A stretch of 47,081 bases of DNA, taken from contig NZ_JADYUI010000023.1 of assembly GCF_021531695.1 (NCBI RefSeq), positions 1-47,081 on the forward strand, written 5' to 3'. Every line of letters starts with the position of its first letter. Position 1 is the stretch's first letter. Position numbers and translations under genes: made by a program. The stretch comes from Roseburia hominis. Its GTDB lineage: Bacteria > Bacillota > Clostridia > Lachnospirales > Lachnospiraceae. This document shows positions 33,901-41,543 of this stretch, one piece after another. The notes beneath the pieces were generated by a model that had not been told where the DNA came from, searched no databases, and saw nothing but the letters and a program-made list of their open reading frames with translations.

Positions 33901-36900
33901 CATTCATACTACCCTGTAAAGCAGAATAATACATTCTCAAAGCATCCGTAGCACCACCAAGATAATCAATCAAATTTATAAGTTGATTACAGTCTTCGGC
34001 TGTATCTAATGAAATACCAGATGCGGTTAATTTTTCAAGATAGTATGCAACAATCTGATTCTTTGTATCTTCTGTGACAGAACCTTCCATTAAGATGTTA
34101 TTAATATCTTGAAGGGTGGCTTCTGCTAATACTGCGGAAGAATAAGCAGCGTTATCTTTTGCAATGGCAGCATATTCTGTTTGGGCGGCTAAATAATTCA
34201 TTACGACTGCTTCGGCATTTGCAACACCCATTGAATTCAACATATTGATTGCCGCTTGTGCATTTGATTCGTTGAGTTCATCTAATACACCGGACTGATA
34301 GATATAGGCATTTGATAAGTCGTCAAAAGCAGCCTGACAAGCACTGATATCTGCCGGATTATTAGTAACTGTATTGATGAAGTTTTCATATGTTTCACCC
34401 ATAAAACCAAAAATGTCCTGAAAATCTTTATTGTTTAAGATTGAACCCCAGTCAAAATCTTCACCATCTAAAATGTCTGCATAGATAGAATCTAACTGGT
34501 CAAGACCGTTGGAAAGGTCTTGAACGGCAGCTAATGCATCCACAGAAGATATAGTAGCATTTGCTTCAATAGGATTTTCGTCTGCACAATTTTGTGCTGC
34601 TTTTAAAGCTTCTTTTGCAGATTGTACTGTAGTATTTTTATCAAATTCAACTTCGCCTTTTGCGATTAGCTTTAAATCATCTTTATTTAATGAATCTATC
34701 CATGACTTTAATTCTTTTTGCTGATTTGCCGCATCAGAGCCAGGGTTGTAGAATTTACTTCCATCTACACCAGCGACTTTGTATGCTTTATTTAATAAAT
34801 CTTCATCTGCCTGAACATCAAAACCAAGATTTATTTTAATTTTGTCTGGATCTCCACCAACTGCCATACAGATTTTAGAAATAAGGTCATTTACTGTGCT
34901 GACATATTCCGAAACTGGCATATCATTAGCATTTAATGTAAATAATTTAGAAAATGCTTTACTTACGTTTCCATTATTAGAAATAGAAGGAATCAAAGTA
35001 TTATCAATCCAGTTTGCTAAGTCAGTCTTTGTTAATTCTCCACCCGAAGCAAGAGAATTATAGAACTCATAGCCCATATTATCAGCTACTTGTTTAATAC
35101 CTGCTTTTGCACTTTCATCTAATTCATTGAAACTTTTATTAGTGTCAAGGAAATAGTCAATCAATGGAGTGATATCAGATGTAGCAGCTTCCATTTCTGC
35201 TTCAAGTGTTCTCTTATAAGCATATAACTGTTCCTTGTTTTCCTGTATCTTCTTATCTAATTCGCCTTTGTCATATGTAAGACTTTCAAGCCATGATACT
35301 TTTACACCAGCGTTTTTCAATATGTTATTAGACAAATCAATTGGAACATTGGAAATATTGCCATTTAACATTTTATTCAGCAAATTAAGTTGGTCTACTT
35401 TGCTCATTCCGTTATTTTCAAAAAGATTTGTCTTTGTAGTATCAGCATTAAATCCAGATACCAAATCATCTGCATTTTTAATGACAGCATCTTGTGCAGC
35501 CTTTTTCTGTTCTTCATATGCCTTCGTAAGTAAATCTACATTGTTTTTACAAGATAAGATTGCTGTTCCTGTGTCTGTATAACCTGTTACAAGAGTAGGA
35601 AACATTTCTGCAATTTCATTAGTTAAAGAATTGTACTCCTTGAACTCTTCATCTGTAAGAGATACGTTCTGACCTAATGAATTTACACCATCCGATAACT
35701 CTTTATATCTGTCAGTGTTTTCAGCAAGCCAACTACCATTATCAGTAACAGACTTATTCATATCTGACAGAGTTGATTTTGCATCTTCGGCTGCGGAACG
35801 AGCATTCTCTAATGTCTCCTTATATTTGTTAATCGCTGATACACCAATCATAATTGCAGATGTAATTAACATAAATTTATTGGCTTTAATCGTAGACCAT
35901 AAACCTTTAAAAGCATTTGACACTGACGTAGTTGAAGTCGTAAGACCATTATTAGCTTTTGCCATGTTCCATGTTTGCAACTGTAAAGTTGCTTCTTCTT
36001 CACTAAGAGATGATGCCATCAATAACTCTTTCTTTTGAGCGACAGACAGTGTATTAGTTGACAATACTAATTTCATTTGGCTTTTGGACAGTCCATCTGA
36101 AAGCAATAGCAATCTATCAAATTCATCTGTTGAAATTTTGGTTTTCTTCGCTATGCTTAAAGCATTTTGAAACTTGTTCAATTCTATATACGCTTCATTA
36201 ATACCGCCTTTAATTGCAATAAATGCCTTGATTGCTCCACCAACCGCAAGTCCTGACATCACACCTTTTAAGGCATTTGTTTCATTTATAAAATCCACAA
36301 GTGCTTTGGTAGCATCAATAATTCCGGCATATACTTTATCAAAGTCAGAATTCATAATCATAGATTCAAAAGAAGCCTGTAATGTGTTTTGTTTTGCTTC
36401 AAGACTTCCAAGATAACTTTCATTGAATTTCTGCATTGCACTTCCGCTTGATTCTGCCGCTATCTCTGCATATTTAAGTGCATCACCATAGTTTGAAAGC
36501 AATGCAATCACTTTCTCATACTGATATGCACCTCCCAGTTGGGTTGCAATTGCTCTTTGAGTTACAGAATCAAACGTACTCCACTTCTGACCTAATTCGT
36601 CTATGATTTTTTCAGATGATATAAACTGTCCGTTGGCATCACGCATCGCAATTCCAACTTTATTCAATACTTTTTCCATATCATTTAATGGTTCACCAGT
36701 TTCTTCATCAATAAATTTACCTGCTTTAACCTGATTCATACGTGAAAGCATGGTCTTCATCATATTACCTACCGACTGATCAGCATCTCTTGAGGTTTCT
36801 TTCACGACAGCCAGCCAGCTTATAAGTTTATCCATGCTGACTCCTGCCATGTCCGCAGCCGACGCAGTTCTTGACATTGACAAAGCAAGTCCTCCTGCCT

Positions 36901-37540
36901 CACTTGCACTTGCTGCGTCAACCGAGGTCAATTTGTCAATAACTGATATTGCATCTTTCGCTTCCAGCTTGTACCCATTTAAAGCACTGGTCAAATAATC
37001 TGTGGCATCAGCAGAATCAATTTTCCCAACCTTAGATAACACCAGAGAATCCTTTATAAGCGTCTCTGTTTCATCTACAGTTTTACCTTGACGAAGCCAT
37101 GCATCACTGGCATCTGTAACAGACTTTGTTGTTGTTTTTAACTCAATTGCCTGTTTATTTAACGTTTTTATATATTCTGATGCTTCTGCTCTAGTTCCAT
37201 TCATAGCAACACTTAAGTCAGTAATAGCAGAATCAAGTTCTTGAATCGTCTCTTTTGCATTTTTGCCGGCTTGATTTATTTCATGCAATACTGCCAAATA
37301 ACCAGTCATACTGGCATGATTTAAAGAAAAAGTATTACTGATTGCATTTTTCAACTTCCCAAAAACTGTGGTCGTTGAAGATGCTGTATTACCTAATTTT
37401 TGTAATTGATTGTTTGTATTTTCAATACCTTTTCCGTCAACATCCAAATCAACCTTATACTTTTTATTTTCTAAATCTTCAAGCTTCTTTTTCGCTTGTT
37501 TATCATTTAAATCAACATCTATTTTTATTTTTTTTGCCAT
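30902..37540 (-). CDS. Phage tail tape-measure protein, 2,212 residues
   Basis: A very long tail-length ruler protein. The N-terminus is coiled, followed by a TP901-type domain (about residues 100-330) with MKTMLSRMNQVKAGK and RAIATQLGGAYQYEKVI. Two hydrophobic segments at about residues 422-440 and 552-570 fit the membrane-passing part. A Gly/Ser linker and Lys/Glu coiled coil follow near 1,275-1,330. Three 144-residue repeats fill about 1,520-1,950, and the usual FATGGVVGG tail is near residue 2,095. At about 0.15 nm per residue the tail would be near 330 nm, like SPbeta. The start has GGGAGGAATT. Confidence 0.93.
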   Translation of the reverse strand: MAKKIKIDVDLNDKQAKKKLEDLENKKYKVDLDVDGKGIENTNNQLQKLGNTASSTTTVFGKLKNAISNTFSLNHASMTGYLAVLHEINQAGKNAKETIQELDSAITDLSVAMNGTRAEASEYIKTLNKQAIELKTTTKSVTDASDAWLRQGKTVDETETLIKDSLVLSKVGKIDSADATDYLTSALNGYKLEAKDAISVIDKLTSVDAASASEAGGLALSMSRTASAADMAGVSMDKLISWLAVVKETSRDADQSVGNMMKTMLSRMNQVKAGKFIDEETGEPLNDMEKVLNKVGIAMRDANGQFISSEKIIDELGQKWSTFDSVTQRAIATQLGGAYQYEKVIALLSNYGDALKYAEIAAESSGSAMQKFNESYLGSLEAKQNTLQASFESMIMNSDFDKVYAGIIDATKALVDFINETNALKGVMSGLAVGGAIKAFIAIKGGINEAYIELNKFQNALSIAKKTKISTDEFDRLLLLSDGLSKSQMKLVLSTNTLSVAQKKELLMASSLSEEEATLQLQTWNMAKANNGLTTSTTSVSNAFKGLWSTIKANKFMLITSAIMIGVSAINKYKETLENARSAAEDAKSTLSDMNKSVTDNGSWLAENTDRYKELSDGVNSLGQNVSLTDEEFKEYNSLTNEIAEMFPTLVTGYTDTGTAILSCKNNVDLLTKAYEEQKKAAQDAVIKNADDLVSGFNADTTKTNLFENNGMSKVDQLNLLNKMLNGNISNVPIDLSNNILKNAGVKVSWLESLTYDKGELDKKIQENKEQLYAYKRTLEAEMEAATSDITPLIDYFLDTNKSFNELDESAKAGIKQVADNMGYEFYNSLASGGELTKTDLANWIDNTLIPSISNNGNVSKAFSKLFTLNANDMPVSEYVSTVNDLISKICMAVGGDPDKIKINLGFDVQADEDLLNKAYKVAGVDGSKFYNPGSDAANQQKELKSWIDSLNKDDLKLIAKGEVEFDKNTTVQSAKEALKAAQNCADENPIEANATISSVDALAAVQDLSNGLDQLDSIYADILDGEDFDWGSILNNKDFQDIFGFMGETYENFINTVTNNPADISACQAAFDDLSNAYIYQSGVLDELNESNAQAAINMLNSMGVANAEAVVMNYLAAQTEYAAIAKDNAAYSSAVLAEATLQDINNILMEGSVTEDTKNQIVAYYLEKLTASGISLDTAEDCNQLINLIDYLGGATDALRMYYSALQGSMNVTAVNGDNSHGGLSGKDTPYLEQMAKVQAQKETEKKLNEMLEKTKNSMSKVSFKGGTKSNGVRKSQSKGSGSGSGSKSKDNDAEKAQKEAEEAAKKAEEERKKAIEEEEKRLTDALSRIQNAIDELDKEASNKFHNWDERNSALQAEMDTIPQAIAAQQQLVDFYNTTGNDPTKAQEAANAIKDLRRQLEELANQKLENIKQFNEDIISLIDSLKELSQSIIDIKEARGFAYNAGDYQELISKSEEERRQYEKELSELQAQLQYNIDRGYLQEGSETWYEWQKELNGIKKSMNECIKAQVEWNKEIQKIPFTALENFGKLIDKATTRLDNFASQLEERGLALSVADINEQLMAANEKLLIAQGNANEYYNVIRRNFSDEVNGWGKLTEEQLKQVFHFIDTDDSLSLHNYLADLGFDNYTLQEFYEYVEKLGEANNEIIELKTNIIKLNNAVGELNISGAEKYGILIEKLNDEISSYNNMLDARGLTASIEEIKNEMHGLASTAMIEQNKINNYYYAIRQGLSDSVNGWASLTKEEIDQVIKFIEMNDHQGIFDFFNGKGINPATLDRLWEYVQEIMTANSNIAEATANQIQLNKAIKQMDIKTYEKLNSILDKATTQIEGLRSLIEAHNKPAPDFLLTEQIDNGMKKIDLYKRQVQAYYDYIEDNFSNGTTGWYKFNQDQINNIIGYIKSNDMATLSYYLDSFGLSVGTLEEFWEIVQNIQSAESNMWSEMVSQEGVLDDIMDNRISELEKIRDKLQEVNEEKNKALELEKARWELVKAMNNRNVMTYDSTNKQMIWISNPDEVSSAKDKLDDLELDALLDSIDDAIDAINDLKDEFNVYNDNGTTLSWREIIRTAQSQVNEIFGKVAHDVFAQHYDIDIPQFATGGVVGGNDKKDNTWIRVSSKERVLTERQNDLFENMVGLSNDFVRYVPDMVNYYRNTMPKAIPVNKTTNNAPVYQFTGDIVVPNVKDNDGLNVLIKDLQSARQKAEQMFSNINNR
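31745..32965 (-). repeat. Three tandem 144-residue repeats within the tape-measure gene
   Basis: The units share EKY/NFGxLIDKATT near the start, then a Tyr-Tyr pair, FSDxVNGWxKLT, EQIxxVIxFI, a short acidic turn, and TLxEFWEYVQ at the end. The Tyr-Tyr points lie near 32807, 32373 and 31940, a period of about 433 bases. Identity at DNA level is low, so the duplication is old. Confidence 0.85.
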
Positions 37541-37554
37541 AATTCCTCCCGTAA

Positions 37555-38022
37555 TTACTCAATGTCATATCCTCTTTTGTGCAATCCCTTCTCCAAAGCA
37601 TTATCTACACTGTTTGAGGTTTCTATTTCTTCAATGGTATTATCAATGAATGGTCTTGGCTGATTAAACTCACCTGGATAATCATAGAAGAAGCCATTCA
37701 AGCTATCCCCGTCATTAATCAGATCTGACAGTCCAATTCCATGATTACTTGAGCCATAATCCTCGTTGAACTCCGTAACGTTGTCTACTTCCAACTCCAT
37801 GTTGTCGACTTTCCCAACGATATTACTTTCATCATCAATACCATTATTGCTTCTTCTCTTATAGATGCTAGGTGCGTAAACAGAAAGCACATCTTCTTCT
37901 ACATGTTTTAACTCTATGTCCTTGACCTCTTCCAATACTTCATCCATCAACGTATCTTCTATGTCAGACTTCAAATCGTTTACTAATGCATCTATATCAT
38001 CATAAGTATCTTTCCTGCTCAT
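37555..38022 (-). CDS. Phage protein of unknown function upstream of the tape-measure gene
   Basis: A 155-residue acidic protein. Residues 1-60 resemble small head-tail or tail-completion proteins of Clostridia phages: DALVNDLKSDIEDTLMDEVLEEV then DVLSVYAPSIYKRR. The middle is Asn/Asp-rich and the end has PFIDNTIEEIE. It starts 17 bases after the 112-residue gene and ends 15 bases before the tape-measure start, the place usually held by tail assembly factors. The function is inferred from position only. Confidence 0.6.
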   Translation of the reverse strand: MSRKDTYDDIDALVNDLKSDIEDTLMDEVLEEVKDIELKHVEEDVLSVYAPSIYKRRSNNGIDDESNIVGKVDNMELEVDNVTEFNEDYGSSNHGIGLSDLINDGDSLNGFFYDYPGEFNQPRPFIDNTIEEIETSNSVDNALEKGLHKRGYDIE

Positions 38023-38038
38023 TTCAGCACCTCTCGCA

Positions 38039-38377
38039 TTAGTTATTCAAAAAATGTTTTGCGAAAAATGCCAATGGTTTTAACTGCGAATCAATCAACA
38101 ATTCAAATTCTTTCTTGCTCTCTTTATCTAAAGACATATATTCATCATATAATTTCTCTGCTTTAGATTTGACAAATTTACCATTATTGATTTCACGCAA
38201 GTCTTTTAAAATATCTGCATAATATGCATAAGTATTGATCCACTTCTCAACAAATTCTTTCTCCATACAAAGCTGTGCAATTTCCGGTATTTTGAACCAA
38301 TTTAATAAAGTATCTCTTTCATTTTCATCTAATTTATTTAAAACTTCTAATGTTTCTTTGTTACTCATTTCTTTCAT
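38039..38377 (-). CDS. Phage protein of unknown function (possible tail chaperone)
   Basis: A 112-residue helical protein (ETLEVLNKLDENERDTLLNWFK, EKEFVEKWINTYAYYADILKDLREI) with a GGAGGAAAAC ribosome site. Small helical proteins two genes upstream of a tape measure are often tail assembly chaperones; I see no clear slippery frameshift sequence at its end. No motif settles the call. Confidence 0.55.
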   Translation of the reverse strand: MKEMSNKETLEVLNKLDENERDTLLNWFKIPEIAQLCMEKEFVEKWINTYAYYADILKDLREINNGKFVKSKAEKLYDEYMSLDKESKKEFELLIDSQLKPLAFFAKHFLNN

Positions 38378-38587
38378 TTTGTTTTCCTCCGTTTATTTTC
38401 TATTTTCCTCTTTACAAATCAATTATTATGTGATTTAATTATGACAGTTAAGTAAAATTGTGTTTGTTTTAACCATTTTTAAAAGCCAAAAAAATAATTT
38501 AATATTCTGGTAACAACTACTCTTATTCTATTTAACTGAATTTCCACGAAAACATCTGCGATTTGCAAAGAATTTTTGATTTGATTA

Positions 38588-38764
38588 TTAATGATTATCC
38601 AGATAGTTATTTAATGCTTCTAAGGATTCCGGATATAGATCACGTTTTCCGGTTTTGAAATTTGACAAGATTTGTTTTGGAATCCCTATCTGCTTGGCAA
38701 TATACTGTTGCTGACCTTCTCTCATCTTCCTTATCAACTTCTCCCTCACTTCATCCTGTGTCAT
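38588..38764 (-). CDS. Small single-domain HTH protein (58 residues)
   Basis: A short frame MTQDEVREKLIRKMREGQQQ... with a Cro/XRE-like helix-turn-helix: QYIAKQIGIPKQILSNFKTGKRDL, then PESLEALNNYLD. The start at 38764 is preceded by AAGGAAGTG. It is paralogous to the 63-residue protein at 41.3 kb. Between the two lie the P63C gene, the divergent promoter and the candidate RNAs, which they may control. Confidence 0.75.
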   Translation of the reverse strand: MTQDEVREKLIRKMREGQQQYIAKQIGIPKQILSNFKTGKRDLYPESLEALNNYLDNH

Positions 38765-38875
38765 TCATCATCACTTCCTTTCATAATTTTTTATTTCATA
38801 TTCATATATGAATTTCAATTCTAAAAAAAAAAAATAATAAAACTAATGTTCCGACTGTAAAAATATTCCAATAAG

Positions 38876-38884
38876 TGATATAAT
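38876..38884 (+). promoter_or_regulatory. Extended -10 promoter for the mini-gene
   Basis: TGATATAAT is an extended -10 element. A weak -35 (TGTAAA) lies 17 bases upstream of the hexamer. It would start a plus-strand transcript near 38891. Confidence 0.5.
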
Positions 38885-38885
38885 T

Positions 38886-39043
38886 CTTACATCTGTGGCA
38901 GTATAGGTAGATAAGGATTTTTACTGTAATGAGTTCCAATATCTGCGATATCGTCTCTGCGTGTGTAATGGTTTTAACATTGTTATATACGATTTACAGG
39001 GACAACAAAAATAATAAGTAATACTTAGCACTACAGATGTAAG
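38886..39043 (+). other. Long-range inverted repeat enclosing the mini-gene
   Basis: CTTACATCTGT (38886-38896) and ACAGATGTAAG (39033-39043) are exact reverse complements, extended by a G-U and a G-C pair on the inner side. They lie just before and after the small ORF, so the mRNA ends would pair, as in type I toxin messages whose 5'-3' pairing blocks translation. Confidence 0.6.
38929..39021 (+). CDS. 30-residue hydrophobic peptide, type I toxin-like
   Basis: A very short frame coding MSSNICDIVSACVMVLTLLY followed by a short charged tail rich in Asn and Lys. One transmembrane helix plus a charged C-terminus is the form of type I toxins and of small holin-like toxins of Firmicutes. A weak AAGG ribosome site nine bases upstream lies within a CAGTA/TACTG hairpin. 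It is on the strand opposite to the tail genes and has its own promoter. No antisense promoter is obvious, so the antitoxin RNA is not identified. Confidence 0.5.
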   Translation: MSSNICDIVSACVMVLTLLYTIYRDNKNNK

Positions 39044-39176
39044 TAACCATTTACTCTTGCGAATTAGACAAGACGGTAGGAGACCAGTCACCTTCTACTA
39101 CACACAACTATAACTACAAATCCTATACTTGCATAAGTCTTTGAGGTATAGCTTGATAAATGGCGAAAACATTTGC

Positions 39177-39345
39177 TTGACAATAAAAATGACAATGATA
39201 TAATAATTATCAAGCAGATATGAGACTTCAGTTTATCATCCTTATTTTATCCTTGCAATCTGACTAATTGCATTTGCTTTAAGCATTTATAAGGAGCAAC
39301 TGAAAGGAGAACGGGAAAGGACATCACTTATGTGGTGCCTTTTCT
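39177..39345 (+). ncRNA. Candidate small RNA unit with strong promoter
   Basis: TTGACA (39177-39182) and TATAAT (39199-39204), 16 bases apart, form the best consensus promoter in the element. About 105 bases after the expected start, a 13-base hairpin (39315-39327 with 39332-39344, one mismatch) follows a purine-rich stretch with repeated AAGGAG/AAAGGAG. No good ORF starts in between; only a 15-codon frame is possible. The hairpin lacks a free T-run, so the end is uncertain. Confidence 0.45.
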
Positions 39346-39361
39346 CGTTATACCTAAACAT

Positions 39362-39393
39362 AAAAAGAGCAGGAGATTTACTCTTACTCTTTT
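39362..39393 (-). terminator. Terminator of the P63C gene, overlapping its stop codon
   Basis: On the minus strand the stem starts in the last codons (AAAAGAGTAAGAG) and closes with TCTCCTGCTCTTTT, 12 of 13 pairs, followed by T and A/T. The TAA stop codon is in the stem. Confidence 0.7.
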
Positions 39394-40094
39394 GGTTCCA
39401 AAACGCCTTCTGGCATTAAATCATATACAAGATAATTTGTTAATTTCCCAACTAAAGGAGTTCTTGAATTACCATTATAATCCCATCCTTTAAGTCTATA
39501 CATTTCTTCATAAAATTCATTTGGGAAACGTTTAGTCCAAGGAAGATATTCTTTTCTTACAAATTCTGCAAGTAATTTCTGTAATTCATCCTTTTTACGT
39601 AATTCTTGATAACCTGTTATTTCATCAATTAATGCAATGATACCAGTTTTAGCAAATGCAGACATAATAGCCAATAGTTTATCTGCTAATACAGACTGTT
39701 TTTCCCATCCAGCATTATCAAATACACCATCATTTTTAGCTGTGACATAAGCTTTACAGACATCTACAAATAATGTAGCTTCAAATGGAATAAAAGCATT
39801 TCTATAACCTTTTACACGATATAATTCTCCATTATTTGCTTTTTTTAACCATTCTTTTAATTCATTGCTTAAATATGGTTGTAAGTAATTAGAATTAAGA
39901 TTTCTCACTAGCGCAACAGAACCACTCCCAGATAATCCCATTGCACGAGCAGTTCCTCTAAGAGATAATAATCTTCTTCCATTTTCTGTTACATAACAAT
40001 CTATAGAAATATCTTTTCCGATTTCCCATTTTCCATAACTGATTACCTTTTCATTTTCATTTAACGGAATAAGACTTTGTTTATTAGAATTCAT
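39384..40094 (-). CDS. P63C-domain phage protein
   Basis: A 236-residue protein. The motif RRLLSLRGTARAMGLSGSGS opens the domain; YRNAFIPFEATLFVDVCKAY and a C-terminal helix-rich part with QELRKKDELQKLLAEFV and EEMYRLKGWDYNGNSRTPLVGK follow, the classic P63C end. The family is common on phages and plasmids without a proven role. I use the ATG at 40094, eight bases after GGAGG, not the ATG five codons earlier that overlaps the ribosome site. It shares its leader and first codons with the divergent gene at 40.2 kb. Confidence 0.85.
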   Translation of the reverse strand: MNSNKQSLIPLNENEKVISYGKWEIGKDISIDCYVTENGRRLLSLRGTARAMGLSGSGSVALVRNLNSNYLQPYLSNELKEWLKKANNGELYRVKGYRNAFIPFEATLFVDVCKAYVTAKNDGVFDNAGWEKQSVLADKLLAIMSAFAKTGIIALIDEITGYQELRKKDELQKLLAEFVRKEYLPWTKRFPNEFYEEMYRLKGWDYNGNSRTPLVGKLTNYLVYDLMPEGVLEPKE

Positions 40095-40244
40095 AGTACA
40101 TGCCTCCATAATTTGATATTTGATTGATTTAAATATAATTATATCAAATTATAACAGTGCTGTCCACAAATTGTCAGTCATTATCCATTGTGATATACTA
40201 TAAACTATCAAATCAATCAACCATATATCAAGGAGGTATGAACT
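40095..40244. promoter_or_regulatory. Divergent promoter with overlapping -35 boxes and mirrored leaders
   Basis: Plus strand: TTGTCA (40171-40176), 17 bases, TATACT (40194-40199). Minus strand: CTGACA (40172-40177), 18 bases, TATAAT (40148-40153). The two -35 boxes overlap. Each leader then has AAATCAATCAA (40210-40220 on plus; within 40119-40130 on minus), ATATCAA and a GGAGG site eight bases from the start. Only one direction can be occupied at a time, so the pair is built as a switch. Confidence 0.7.
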
Positions 40245-40715
40245 ATGGACAATAATCAAAATCTTATACCGTTGCAAAACATATCAGACAAAAATAAAAT
40301 ACAAGAAGTATTTTTAAATCCACAAACACAAAATTATATAACTAATCAGGCACAACAAAATTCAATGAAAAAATTATCTACTCCACAAAATGATATTCCA
40401 TTAAAAAATCCTATGGAAAAAACAGAAACATTACTTGAACAACAGCTTGAAGAAGAAAAAAATAGAAATATTGAACTTCAAGAGCAATTGAATGAATCAT
40501 ATATACAATTAAAACAACTTAATGATAAAGAATCTTCTCAAAATATGTATATTAAAGAATTAAAGGCTGACCTCAAAGAAGAATCTTTAAAGCGAGAATT
40601 GGCAGAAACAAAAATATCTGTTAAAGATTATAAAATTGCTTTACTTTCAGGTGTTATAGGATTAATTACTGGTCTTATTTGTGCATGGATTAGTTTTATA
40701 CTTTCTACATCTTAG
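40245..40715 (+). CDS. Coiled-coil protein with C-terminal membrane anchor
   Basis: A 156-residue protein of unknown function. A polar Asn/Gln-rich N-terminus with LIPLQNISDKNK leads into a long coiled coil (about residues 58-130: LLEQQLEEEKNRNIELQEQL...). One C-terminal helix (ALLSGVIGLITGLICAWISF) completes it, so it is a tail-anchored protein facing the cytoplasm. It is divergent from the P63C gene, whose first codons are similar. A terminator follows 100 bases later. Confidence 0.7.
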   Translation: MDNNQNLIPLQNISDKNKIQEVFLNPQTQNYITNQAQQNSMKKLSTPQNDIPLKNPMEKTETLLEQQLEEEKNRNIELQEQLNESYIQLKQLNDKESSQNMYIKELKADLKEESLKRELAETKISVKDYKIALLSGVIGLITGLICAWISFILSTS

Positions 40716-40817
40716 ACAAAAAACAATGCCAAAAGAATCCAGCAAAAAATACTATTGCATACGATAAACAAATAAGAAGTGACGTTTTAAATATTTGTTT
40801 ATTCATTTTACATAACA

Positions 40818-40849
40818 AAAATCGTACTCTGAAATATGGGTGCGATTTT
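40818..40849 (+). terminator. Terminator after the tail-anchored coiled-coil gene
   Basis: AAAATCGTAC pairs with GTGCGATTTT (one G-U) around a 12-base loop, followed by a T/C-rich run. Confidence 0.6.
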
Positions 40850-40879
40850 CTCCTTTCTTAATTATTTTTTCGGTGCTAA

Positions 40880-41097
40880 CGTCCGGCAATAGTTGTGACG
40901 GCTTCTGCCGGACGACCTATAATTGCATCTTGGAAATACAACATAGGGTTTCATCATAGTAATTGTTTTGAATTTCTTTATTTTGTGTGCATCCGTGGAG
41001 GTCAGCACACGAATACTGATATAAGCTGTGACACCTATATCAGCAACAATCCATATAAGGAGATTATCTGGATTTATAAAAACAGTATAAATACTGT
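40880..41097 (+). ncRNA. Candidate structured RNA, six adjacent helices
   Basis: Six stems follow each other in about 220 bases: 40880-40888/40906-40914 (9 bp), 40915-40920/40943-40949 (one bulge), 40985-40990/41005-41010 (6 bp), 41016-41023/41036-41043 (8 bp), 41049-41053/41069-41073 (5 bp, AAGGAG in the loop), and 41082-41087/41092-41097 (6 bp). No gene with a ribosome site spans it; a GTG-started 91-codon frame crosses all stems but lacks one. The strand is uncertain. I cannot match it to a named RNA family. Confidence 0.45.
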
Positions 41098-41216
41098 AAT
41101 TATCATGGCACGAATGGCTTTAACACTGATACCTTTCCACAATATATCAGCAATACCATTCATGCTATAGTATGATATTAAAACAATTTATAATAATCTG
41201 CCGAAGCAGTTATTAC

Positions 41217-41408
41217 CTAATCAGGTATTACCACTTTGTCCAAGTACGCTTCTAATCTCTCTGCATCCTTTGGACATAAATATAATTTCCCTTGCTTGAA
41301 CTTTGCCAATATATCATATGTAATTTTTGTATGCTTTGCTATTGCTTTTGCATTAAGACCAGAATCTATAATTTGCAATAGTTGTTCTCTTAATTCTTCC
41401 TGATTCAC
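41217..41408 (-). CDS. Small single-domain HTH protein (63 residues)
   Basis: Starts at GTG with GGAGG seven bases upstream. The sequence MNQEELREQLLQIIDSG leads into a helix-turn-helix (AKAIAKHTKITYDILAKFKQG) and ends DAERLEAYLDK. It matches the 58-residue protein at 38.7 kb in the M-Q-E-REKL, IAK, IL-FK-GK and L--YLD positions. It probably binds DNA as a dimer. It lies directly downstream of the RNA polymerase gene, behind a terminator. Confidence 0.75.
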   Translation of the reverse strand: MNQEELREQLLQIIDSGLNAKAIAKHTKITYDILAKFKQGKLYLCPKDAERLEAYLDKVVIPD

Positions 41409-41489
41409 AGTCTATCCTCCAAACTTTTATTTAACATCTTAGATAAAGTGTATTTCCTCTTTCCTATATTATGTTTTACATTTCAAAAC

Positions 41490-41535
41490 AAAAATAGCTG
41501 AAACCGTTATAAATAGTGGATTTCAGCCATTCTTT
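41490..41535 (-). terminator. Terminator after the RNA polymerase-like gene
   Basis: On the minus strand ATGGCTGAAATC pairs with GGTTTCAGCTAT (12 bp, two G-U), followed by TTTTTG. Confidence 0.75.
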
Positions 41536-41543
41536 TATATCAT

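Noticed and set aside
40895-41170. 91-codon plus-strand frame over the hairpin series
   Set aside because: It starts at GTG inside a stem, has no ribosome site, and its composition is odd; the run of hairpins explains the stretch better. I keep moderate doubt.
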